Assembly (NCBI GenBank): GCA_949825065.1
Contig: OX463859.1
Location: 14,837,220-14,901,219 of the forward strand
Direction: 5' to 3'
DNA: 64,000 nt
Source of the DNA: Odontocerum albicorne
Taxonomy: Eukaryota; Arthropoda; Insecta; Trichoptera; Odontoceridae
Shown in pieces: positions 37,901-49,900 of the stretch. Each line of letters starts with the position of its first letter. Position 1 is the stretch's first letter. A program made the position numbers and the translations under genes. The notes under the pieces were generated by a model. The model had not been told where the DNA came from, did no database searches, and was given only the letters and a program-made list of their open reading frames with translations.

Positions 37901-40900
37901 TTTTGTATTTTCAAGTTGTTCACCATAAATTGAATGTTCACCAGTGAATTTTGCTTACATTTCATTGGAAAAAAATAGAGAATAAACAAAATATTCTCTA
38001 TTTTTTTCCAATCCTATTTTCTTACGGCCCGCAGCAGCTTTCTTTAAAGTAATATGCCCCTTGTCCCATTTTGAGTTGTGCAGGCCTACCTTAAAATAAC
38101 AGATCAGATTTGATGTGTACAAATAGTATCAAAAAGATTTTAAATGCTTTCCATAGAGTAAAAGAGGTCTGTCACTTTTATGAACATTTATTTACCTTTG
38201 TCTGATTTTTAAAACATTGAAAGAAAAAAAAATGTTATTTTTAACGTGACTAATTTGCCAGAGACCCTGTCTGGTTTTTTTTTTACTTATTTTTACTTTA
38301 CCTGCCTACTTCAGATTACCATATAAATCCTGTAGAACTTCAGCTTTCCTAACAATTTAACTACAAGCTGATCAACTACTTGCTGTCTCTTCTAAGTCTC
38401 TTTCCACTCTAAGCATCCTAAGATCCTACTGTATGTTACATAAAAGCCTCTCTCTTAGTCTGTCAAATGACCTTTTTGCATATTTTTGGGATTGCTTAAT
38501 GATCTTTATAGCTTTGTCAACTGAGATCTCAGCAACCTTCTTCCCTGTTATTGGCCTTGCTGAGATAAAGGTATAAAGGGCCATAATAACATCTCAACAG
38601 CCCAAAAATCAACCTCACCTGCATATGGTCCACCTGCTAGTGAACTGATGACTGAGTATTGGCAGTATAACCGTAGGTGGAAACCAACATCTTTCCATCA
38701 TATAAGGAGAATGGAATAACTGTGGATAGCCTCGTCATCTCAGTTCCACTATATTAATTCAATACAGCTGATACAAGGATGGACCATTCATTCATTTATC
38801 TGAGATTTGCTTACATGACCTATCCATGCCAACATTCGCATGTTCTTTTTTCACACTTGTCTTTTTGGTCAGTTGAGAGTCATTTTTATATATTAATATT
38901 TATTAATTGCCAAGTTATAGAATTTCATTTGATCTTTGTTTTTAGATTTTCACTGGAGCCTGCAGAATTTATTGACTTGGGTGTGAAAGCTCTCGGTTCA
39001 GAAACAGTGAAAATCATAAAATTAACTAACACAGGACACTTTGACTTTGATTATATAATAATAAATTCCTCTTGCACGAATTTACCAAGCACATGCATGA
39101 AAAATACACCTGACAAATTGGAACCAAACAGCCAACGAGGAAGGTTTGTTACATTTTATTTAATTAAGGAAATTTTGAGTAATCTACTTTCGACAAATAT
39201 AAGAACACTCATTAGAAACATGTCTCCCTCCATTTGCAGAGTGTAATGAAAGTTTATATTTGCTAATGAAATAAATTATAAAATTAATATTCTTATTTGA
39301 TAAACATAATATCGATTTTTCATAGCGAAACTTTACTGTGATCGTACTTCTAGTAAGTATTCTGTATTCTTAATAAGCGTTATCAACTCATCATTATTGA
39401 ATGGGTAGAAACTCACAAATTTGGATGAACAACAACAAAAAATAATCAATCAAAGGAGTGTTTTTAACCACTGCTATGTTGAGCCTGTAAGTATGGCTAG
39501 ATTTCTACTTACTTGCCTTTGGGTCAACTGTAAGCTGAACGTAGAATATCTATAGAACGACAGGTTTTTTGATTTTTTTTCTGACCGTGTTTCAAGTTAG
39601 GTCACAGGCGATATAACAATAAATGTATATGCTCTAAAAAGAAACCTATGTCTACAGTTAAATTAACATTGCAACATCTCGATGGTTAAAGCATGTATTC
39701 GTACGTCAAATAGAAATATTTTACCTCTCAAAGTGCATCTTGACGGACTTCAACGTGTTTGTTGGCATGCTGTGATTGAAATGGGAGAATAACGCCTCCA
39801 GGGATGTCAATGCTCCAAGTATGAAACTAGCGACAAGCTTCTCAGGACCAAATCCATGGAGGTCAAGATGCAGACTAGAATATAGTGCTGAAGATGGATG
39901 AGTCAAGTATGTGATTTGTAAGTTTTCAACAGTTGTAATGTTTGTTCAAGCTAGCTCCGTAAAGTAAGAGAATTCCATATAATTAAAAAATACAAGTACA
40001 TACTAACATATGCTACATGGGTGGGTTCCATAAATCAAATTATTACGAGAAACAAAACTGCATTTTGAAAATGAAAATATTATAAACAGTCTCCCAGACA
40101 AGACTTAAGGGAAAATGCTGGAGGAGTCTCCTGTAGTCAACAACATCTAACATATGTTAAATCCATGAAGTCACCTAATTGTTGCATTATCAAGATTGAT
40201 GAATTACAATGTACAACTATCGTTATCGTTAGCAAAGTGCTATTGACACATTTGAATTGTAAAAGATTCCGTTTATTATTAATTTGAGCCAATATCTTCA
40301 TATAGAAACATCAAATCATGTATAATCCCTACTTCAGAGAGTTTAATAAGGCAATTCAATAAAATCTTGATCAAACATGTTTTGGTGGGATGTCAAAGTG
40401 AAAATTATTATCTTACATATAATTTGTTATTTATATGTTAGTTAAAGCAGTGCTCCGCAACTGGTGTGCCATGAGCCGGATACAGGTGTGCCGCGGTCAA
40501 ATTCAATGTATTTGACATTTTACAATTTTTCATTATGTATTTAATACACAATGACAAATTATTTTTCATAATATTGTCTATTTTTCAAAATGTAGTATAG
40601 AATAATTATTATAACTAAATAATTTTTCAATGGTCCCCCAGCGCCTGGTGCCAACTGTTGAAAACTGTATAATGTGCTTTGTACACACCATGGCCGCACC
40701 AAATTAGTCATAGACAAAGAAAAATGACCCTTATGCGCATCGCTGAAGACTCATGCGCATGCGTTATACTGCATTTGCACGCGTTACATCACGTTCACTT
40801 GTTCGTCATTACTGTTGTGTGCAGAGCTGTCACTATTTTAACAACACAAAGTTAAATAAACAAGTTTCTACCATTAACGATAATTACTATTAATTGTGTT

Positions 40901-43900
40901 GCTGAATTGTGTGTAGTTAGCGTTCTTCGTGTGATACACATTTAGTTTTATACCCCTTTAAATATGGATAAATTTTTACGTGGAAAAGATCCGTCTTCAC
41001 ATACGGATAATGAAGAACCAAGCACAAGTGTTACAAAAAAACCAAAAAAGATAGGGAAAAGAAAGTACGACGAAGACTACATTAAATATGGAGATTGTTT
41101 GAGCCTCGTCACGAAGTGTATGAGTTTCTTTTAAATCAAAATATGCCCGAACTATACCAGCACCTCGATGATGATTACTGGATAGCCAAACTTACATACA
41201 TGGCTGATATATTCGAACATTTGAATGAACTTAATAAAAAAATGCAAGGTCGAAATGAGAATATATTGACGTGCTCCGACAAATTACAAGGGCTGAAAAA
41301 AAAACTCGAACTTTGGCAGAAAGAGTTGCAAAAAGGATGTTTGGAAATGTACCAAAGGACCAACCATAGTACAATTAAAAACAAACACTTAATTGTGGAT
41401 CTGGCCCAACAACATTTAAGTATGCTTCAGCATAAATTTGATCAATATTTTTATTCCATTAATACGGAACAATACGATTAGATTCGAAATCCTTTTGCAA
41501 CCAATGCAATAAATTCTACGGAAGCACTGCCTCTGCAAATTCGAGAGGAATATACAGATTTAAATAATGACATGACTTTAAAACTTCACTTCTCCGAAGT
41601 TCCATTAGATGTTTTCTGGATTTACGTTAAAAAAGAATATCCTCGCATTTCCGACAAAGCAATCTTAACACTACTCCCATTTTCGTCGACATATTTATGT
41701 GAGCAAAGTTTTTCAACTCTTGTATTAATTAAAAATGATAAGCGGTCATGCTTAAAAGGTCTTGACCAAGAACTTTGGGTTGCGCTGTCAAAAATCGAGC
41801 CGAATATAAAACTTTTGTATTCATTGAAACAAGCGCAGGTATCACATTAATTAATTATTATTTTATAATAATTATTAAGATTGCGTAAAAATAAATATGT
41901 TATAGTTTTATGTATGTATACTTTTCAAATAAAAAATTTGTGTATCAATTTAATACCTACATATTTTAGCTTTTGGTGTGCCGCGGAATTCTAGGAAGAA
42001 TTTTGGTATGTCGTAGGTGAGAAAAGGTTACGGAGCACTAAGTTAAAGCATTTACACTGTGGAGGTTTAAAGACATTGTAATTTATTTAGTCCGACACTG
42101 TTTATTCCACTTTATATGATGGTATAACCCTACCGGTTTCAAGGTTTTCCCCTTATCATCAAGGGAGCACAAACAAAACTTTTATAAAGTGGAATTAACA
42201 GTGTTAAGACTAAACAACTTACAGACATATCTAATTAATTTGTGGTATTGTTTAACTCCTTTACTTTTTTTCAGCACATTAAAAAAATTGATCTCTGTGA
42301 AACCTGAAAAGGGATTTTTACACTCGAAAGAAGTGGTTGAAATAGAAATGAAATGTAAAGCCGAGTATGTGGGATTGAGATGCGAGGACATCATTTTCAA
42401 AATCAGTGATACACCCATTTCAAAGAGCAATATAAATATATCTGTGATAGTTGAAGTCTGTGTGCCTGATATTGACTTTTGGAACATAAGTCTTACCTTC
42501 CAAGACTGTATTATTGTTAATACGCAAGATGAGTTTAGACCTACAAAATATGTAATATTGTCTCTTTCTTTTTGTAAAACATGATAGATTTAAAAAGCAC
42601 ATGCTTAAAATAACAATATACGAATAGTTTGTGCTGACATCCCTGTTTTGACACCTTACGAGTAGTAGACTAGTTCCATTTTCGAGACGGAGTGGATTAA
42701 ACTACATTTATTTTAACACATGTCTAAGAATTTATTTTATCGTAAAACAGAGATTTTCCAAGTGTGCATTTTAATGCCCCAAGATGCCGTGATTATTTCT
42801 CAGGAGCAATGTGGAATTTTGAAAATTTTAATGTTTCTAGGCAATCCTAATACATTAAAAATAAAAATTGACAACATGGAACTGGTTGAATTTTAGAATA
42901 TCCTTTACTGACTGCCAAAGTTCAGTGAATTTTGGTTCCATTTGCTATGGCTTACTTTTACGATGCTAGATTTTCGGCAATAGCTATAACAAAAACCAAA
43001 TATCGTTAAAAACTTAACGTGGAACAAGAAATAAAGGTTTGGAAATAATAGCTAGTTAGATTTCATGATTTGAGAAATTTTATGGTGAACAACATGCTCA
43101 CCCGTTCCACTTATTGGTTAGTTTTTTGGAGTACTGTGAAACAATCTTTATAAACTAAAGACGCCGTGAAATGAGAAGGTTTGAAAACTAGCGTAAACGA
43201 TAAACCACCAAAAAATATAAACTTCTAAATTGTCGTTGTCCTCATTACTAGGCATCGTAGTCAAAGATCCTCTCACCACTCCAATGTCAGTTTTAAGCTA
43301 GCCTTCCATGTCCATCATGTGATCTTTGAGAAAACAGCCCGATCCTAGATGCGCTCTCCCTCATGCACTGAAATTCTAAATTGTAATATATTAATAATAA
43401 TCATCAATCTATACATTTCATCAGGAATACAGGGATGCCATGAAACACCTTCATTTAGGTCAGTTCACAAACCGGTACTCCATGTCCTCCTACTACGGCT
43501 CTACCATTCGTGACACTAGTGTACGGTGTAGAATAAGCGTTTAATTCATCGAGTCTCTTGCAAACAATGAGCAACAATGCATCTTTTGATAAGCTACCAG
43601 TCAGGGCATCCTCAACACATGACCTAACTACCTCCAGTGTCTCATCTTTATTGTGGATATACTTTAAAATATCTATGATTCCAATAGGTACCTAATTAAG
43701 AAGTAAAATAACTAAAAAAAAACACTTTTTTGATAAAAACACATAACATACCAAACCTGTGAACGAAAAGGTAAAATGTGTCATTAAAATAGTCACACGT
43801 AAGAATGCATGAAAATACATGCAGCTCAAACATGTCTGTGCATTCTCTTATCGAATGTATCAAAGCAAGTGCGGACATGAAAAACCATTGCATGCTATCT

Positions 43901-46900
43901 AGTGAAATATTTAATATCGAGTACTGTACAAACTTATTAATTTGAGTAAGTAAAGTAAATGACAGGGGGCTGATTGTTTTTTTAAAGAGGTCTGCTTTAA
44001 AAAACCGTTTTTTTAAACTCTTGGTCTAGTCCATCACATTATTATTTACGAGTATTATTAAAGATAAAAATTGATAATTTCTATAACCCCATTTAGGGAG
44101 CAAACTCTCCTTATGGAACTTTTACATGGAATCAGAACTTTGTTTTTAACTCCATTCAAACTCATTTTTATTTTGAGAGAAAATTATCTAATTAATTAAA
44201 AATCATATTATTAATGGTTTATATAAAAAAAATGTTGAAAAGTTTTTTCTAAAGTGTAAAGATAGGAAGGTACTAACTGTGACTATTAGATCGTACACTT
44301 CCTCGCATGTGTGTTTGTTAGAATTGTTTGCTTTTTGCTAGGAAGTTTAATCCCAACTATCCTTTCATATTTTATACGATCTCTGTAAAAAGTCTATTTT
44401 TTCTGCATATACTCGTACATACATGAAAACATTTTAACAGGTAAAGTGAACTGTGTTAAATTAAATGCAATTAATCTACTTTGCGTATCCAGAAAGTAAG
44501 TGTACTGAGGCTCTCACGACAGGATGGATTTTATTTTCGACATGTTGGCTACACTTCCGTGTAGCCTGACCCTTCCCCTCCGCAACGAGACCGGTTCGAG
44601 GTCAGTACGTTGAGAAGTGTCGACGCGACAACACGTTTCGTGAAAAATGTCAATCCAATCTCCCGCCAAGTGCGAAATACGCGGCGTCATCCGTTATCTC
44701 GTTTGGAAGGGAAAACCTCCAGTTGAGGTTTATAATGAGGTGAAAACTGCATATGGTGATAAAGCTATGAATCGTACGAGTGTGTACAAGTGGTGTCGCA
44801 AGTTTAAAACGGTCCCGCCACACCTCTTCACCCTCCGCCAAAAAGTTCAAAACCACAATTTCAGACAAGAAAATCATGGCATCCGTGTTTTGGGACTGTC
44901 AAGGCATAATTTTAGTTGAATATATGCCTCAAGGGGAGACCATCAACTCTGCAAGATACTGTGAGACCCTAAAAAAATTGCGGAGGGCGATTCAGAACAA
45001 GAGGAGAGGCATGCTGACAAAGGGAGTATGCCTGCTGCACGGCAATGCCTGACCACACACGGCCAACGCCATGAAGGAACTGCTCGCCTCGTTTAAATGG
45101 GATGTCCTGAACCATCCCGCGCATTTCCCTGACCTAGCACCTTCAGATTACTATTTCTTTACCTCCCTGAAGCTGCACATGGGTGGAAAAAGGTTTTCAA
45201 CCGGCGAGGAGGTAAAGGAGGAGGTGGAGAAGTGGACGGAGGGGTTGGCGGGAAACTACTTCGAGGAAGGCATCAAAAAGTTGATACCCCGCTTCACCAC
45301 CTGCATTGAGAGGAATGGCGACCATGTCGAAAAATAGCTTACATATGTACTACGGTAACCACGTAATTTTTTTGTTTAAATAAAAAAAATTGTAACCTAC
45401 AAAAATTCAGTACACTTACTTTCTGGATATGCCTCGTATTTTTGCAATTGTTAGATGAAAGAAAACAAAATTATAAGAAATCAAAACTATAATAGATAAA
45501 TTTTTCAAAATTTTATTGTTTACTTTTTTTTTATTTAACATAGTTTTGTAACTTTAATATACTCGTAGAAGAGATTTTTCTTTTAGCATTTTACTTTTTT
45601 ATCTAAAATAAATTTTAGTTTTTATTTATTGTTTGTATGTTTTATTTTCATATAAAAACACATCCTTATTCTGAAATTCCACCTCTAAAAATTAAGTTTC
45701 TCATAATAAATTAAAATAGTTCCTCGAAATATATCTACGTTATTACGTGAGATATTACTGTATATTTCTTATTCCGATTGGTAATTTTTTTTAAACTTTT
45801 ATTTAACCCTTTTAATCCCAGCATATTTTTCAAAGTTTAAAAAAATATATATTCAACTTGTATGAAAACTTTGAGGCCGATGATCGGCTCCGTGGGATTT
45901 TTACAATAAACCAGTTGGGGCCGATGATCAGTCCCATGGGATTAAAAGGATTAATATCTTGACATGCTTTTCAGCATAGAATATTTTCATAAATAACAAT
46001 TGAATTTATTTATTTACAGATGAATGAACACTGCATTTATATAAAAAATGACAAATGTCTTAATTTCAAGAGGACAGGCATTGGGTATGTTAATGCAATC
46101 AGACTATACCTCTTCAACAACAGTAAACTGCATTGTCAAACTAGCATTGTCGTGCGTAACAAATCATCCATGTCTGACAACAAGTTTCTGGTCAGTCCCT
46201 CTACTTGTGAGATCAGACCCAATGATATGTGCTTTGTAATACTCAGCTTCAAACCTACTTCTGTTGAGGTATTTAAATCATTTTTTTTTTTCACTCGTAT
46301 CGAACCCTTCAAAACATACTAACAGATGTATTGAAGAGCGTGGTCAGAAGACAACTACAGGAAAACCTCGCTTAATGCAAATTCAATTTATGCACTTAAG
46401 TAAATAAATTATATCATTTTCCGCTTTAAGCAACTGATTAATCAGTCATCACGGTTATCGTTCACTCTAATTCAGAAGAACTAAGTGAAATTTACTTGAC
46501 TCTATTCAGAAGAGCTAAGAGAGTATAATATGCTTCAACTAGAAGAAGAAAAAGAAGATAAGGAGTGTGAACAAGAAGAGATTGTTAAGAAGTTAACTGC
46601 AAAAGAACTTGAGCTAGTACGAACGCGCAATGAAAATTGCATTTAATGCAGACCTGAATATGGAAAGAAGTGCCGAAATTCAGACAAAGCGATTTACAGC
46701 TATCAAAAATTGTATGATGAATAAGTCAAGCTCTATTCAAACATCGTTGGTCCTATATTTTGCAAAAAAGCAATTGATCATTTAATTATGTATTCATTCA
46801 GTTAATAAAAGTTTATGCATTGTATTTTTTCTTTGATAGTTTTATCCTCTATTATAACTTATATGTAATGTTTTGTTTTTTTCAAACTAAATCATGGTGG

Positions 46901-49900
46901 ATTCTTTAGAATTAATCCTATTGTTTACTGTATTCAATTAACGCAGTTTCGCTTAGTGCGAAATAATTACAAGCTGATTTAATAGTTTTCATATACTGTC
47001 TTCAGCCCCACACAAGACTACCGCACGTGAAGATGCAACAAAACTCATACATATTTAGTGCATGGGAGTATTGCTACCAGATGAACTCCTACCAAACTGT
47101 CAAAATTATATATTTTAAACACATTTATAATGCAAATATTGCCATAGTAGAAATTGTGATTGAGAACGATCTTCACAGTCTATCTTCATAAATCAATTTA
47201 GTCAGACATCTTGGAATTTTTACTACACATCTTTAAGTGTAAGAACCCTTTCAAGAAGTTCATGTCCTTTATAAAATAAGGCTTTCATATTTCATAAACA
47301 AACTCTAGTAAAGTTCTAACAATGTGTTTTTTTTATTTACAGATTTGTGAAGCGGCTCTAGAAATTAGTATTGAAATGCCAAACAACTTTCCTCCAAAAC
47401 ACTATTCTGTAGATCTGATTGGTCAAGGGATATTTTCACAAATATCATTTTTGCCTCCAATAGAGATTGACGAAGAGAACAAAGGAAACGTGTGCCTTCC
47501 CCCAACATTCCTCAATGATGTTTCCACTGGTGAAATCCACTTCCGCAACACATCTGAGGTAGTTTGCAAGACGAAAATCACTGTTGGTGAGACAAATGGA
47601 GATAGCGAAATGTTTCATATTGTAGCTGAAAGGTCTACATGTGATAACGAGAACTGGAATCCAGAAGGTATTATAGATTTCTTACTTTTGATGGGTGTAT
47701 TTCAATTAATACAGTGCATCTCTTCTACACAACATAGCACAAATTCAAAGATACTCAAAACTTCTGATGACCATATAACTCTTTAAATCTCTTTGAAAAT
47801 ACTAATCTGCTTCTAAGAATCCATCGCCTTTTCTTTCTAACAATCCCTCTCATTAACACTTTCCAACAGTCCCTCTGGTCAACAGTTTCAAACAGTCTCT
47901 TTCACCAACTCTATCTGGCAGTACCTCTCACCAACTCTTTCTAGGTCAGTTAATACATTGTCCAGGAATTGTTATCTTGGAACGCCGAGTGGTCTACTTC
48001 CTGACAGGCTCAAAGATGGTTTTTATATCTCAGCTATATTGAACATGATAAATGTAACCAAATCATACAAAATAATCCACCCTTTCACCACTGGATCTAA
48101 AGTTAGCTGGAACATACTATTCCAACTTATGGACAGAATATAAAAGTTACAAATTCTATCACTAATGTCATAATAATATTTTCAAACCTCAAGTAACTGA
48201 AACCTCGGAAAGCAAAACTGCGAGTAAAGGAGCCTGTATTTACTTTCCTCAAGCAACCAAGCTTCATTAAAAAAAAACTTCATAAAATTCTAAATAAAAA
48301 AGCATAATAAGCTCAAAATTTTGACATCTTTCCTGATTGAACTTAAGTATCAAGAAGTAAATTTTAGCATAAAATTTATGAAACTGATATTTTCCATTAC
48401 TTCTTTTTCCATCCTGTCGTGTAGCTTATGACAGAGCATCGTGACTCTCATGATAACCTCTGACAACTCCTTTCCATCCATCCCTGCACTCTGTGGATCC
48501 AATGCAGTTAGTTGTTAAGGATAGTCCAGTTGCATCTCTCACTTAGTCAGTCCAACACATTGGGATTCTTTCTCTTGCGCATCAACCTTTCAGTTACTAC
48601 AAACCTCTCCAAACTGTCTCCTTGACCACGAGCAATGTGTCTAAAGAATCAGATGACTTGTTAAAGGCATATTGTCGACAATCTGTTGGTGATTTTCAGT
48701 TCTTCAAGAATGGAGGCATTAGTTCACCTTGATGCCCATAGAATATGTAACATTCTTCTCCAGCACCACATTTCAAATGCATCTATTCTACGAGGCATAT
48801 CCAGAAACTAAGTGTACTGAATTTTTGTAGGTTACAATTTTTTTTATTTAAACAAAAAATTTACGTGGTTACCGTAGTACATATGTAAGCTATTTTTCGA
48901 CATAGTCGCCATTCCTCTCAATGCAGGTGCTGAAGCGGGGTATGAACTTTTTGATGCCTTCCTCGAAGTAGTTTCCCGCCAACCCCTCCGTCCACTTCTC
49001 CACCTCCTCATTTACCTCTTCCTTTACCTCCTCGTCGGTTGAAAACCTTTTTCCACCCATGTGCAGCTTCAGGGAGGTAAAGAGATAGTAATCTGAAGGT
49101 GCTAGGTCAGGGGAATGCGCGGGATGGTTCAGGACATCCCATTTAAACGAGGCGAGCAGTTCCTTCGTGGCGTTGGCCGTGTGTGGTCTTGCATTGTCGT
49201 GCAGCAGGCAGACTCCCTTTGTCAGCATGCCTCTCCACTTGTTCTGAATCGCCCTCCGCATTTTTTTTAGGGTCTCACAGTATCTTGCAGAGTTGATGGT
49301 CTCCCCTTGAGGCATATATTCAATTAAAATTATGCCTTGACAGTCCCAAAACACGGATGCCATGATTTTCTTGGCTGAAATTGTGGTTTTGAACTTTTTG
49401 GCGGAGGGTGAAGAGGTGTGACGCCACTGTTGAGACTTTCTTTGGTTTCAAGCGTGTAATGTGCAACCCAAGTTTCATCTCCAGTAACGATGGAGCGGAG
49501 AAATTCATCTCCATGGAGTTGGCAGCGCCTCAAAAACTCTCGCCTTTTTACAAAATTTCGCACTTGGCGGGAGATTGGTTTGACATTTTTCACGAAACGT
49601 GTTGTCGCGTCGACACTTCTCAAAGTACTGACCTCGAACCGGTCTCGTTGCGGAGGGGAAGGGTCAGACTACACGGAAGTGTAGCCAACATGTCGAAAAT
49701 AAAATCCATCCGGTCGTGAGAGCCTCAGTACACTTACTTTCTGGTTACGCCTCGTACATCTCTCGCTTGCTCTCAGAGTCTAAGTCTCCATGCCATACAT
49801 GAATTCACATTATTTGGTGGCAGTTAGTTACTGCAGTCTATTGTCATTAACTTAGTTTTTAGCCTTTTGATTTCCAGGCCTATGAGCTTACTCTCATGTT

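Larger units (their letters stand above)
37278..38087. mobile_element. hAT-like element containing a nested Tigger fragment
   Basis: caggcctgcacaacatacga at the left and, inverted, taggcctgcacaactcaaaa at the right; right subterminal acggcccgcagcag resembles hAT ends. No exact target duplication found. Its interior holds the Tigger fragment (37427-37765) and a palindrome (37964-38012). Confidence 0.65.

Noticed and set aside
38340..38620. Minus-strand coding-like stretch as a named transposase
   Set aside because: The translation looks protein-like in parts but I could not match it to a family with confidence.
41095..41850. Two adjacent frames as a domesticated host gene
   Set aside because: They are broken, lack the catalytic centre, and lie between intact hAT ends with a target duplication.
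46020..46022. ATG at the start of exon 28 as a translation start of a separate gene
   Set aside because: It directly follows an acceptor in phase with exon 27, and the ASH pattern continues across the junction.
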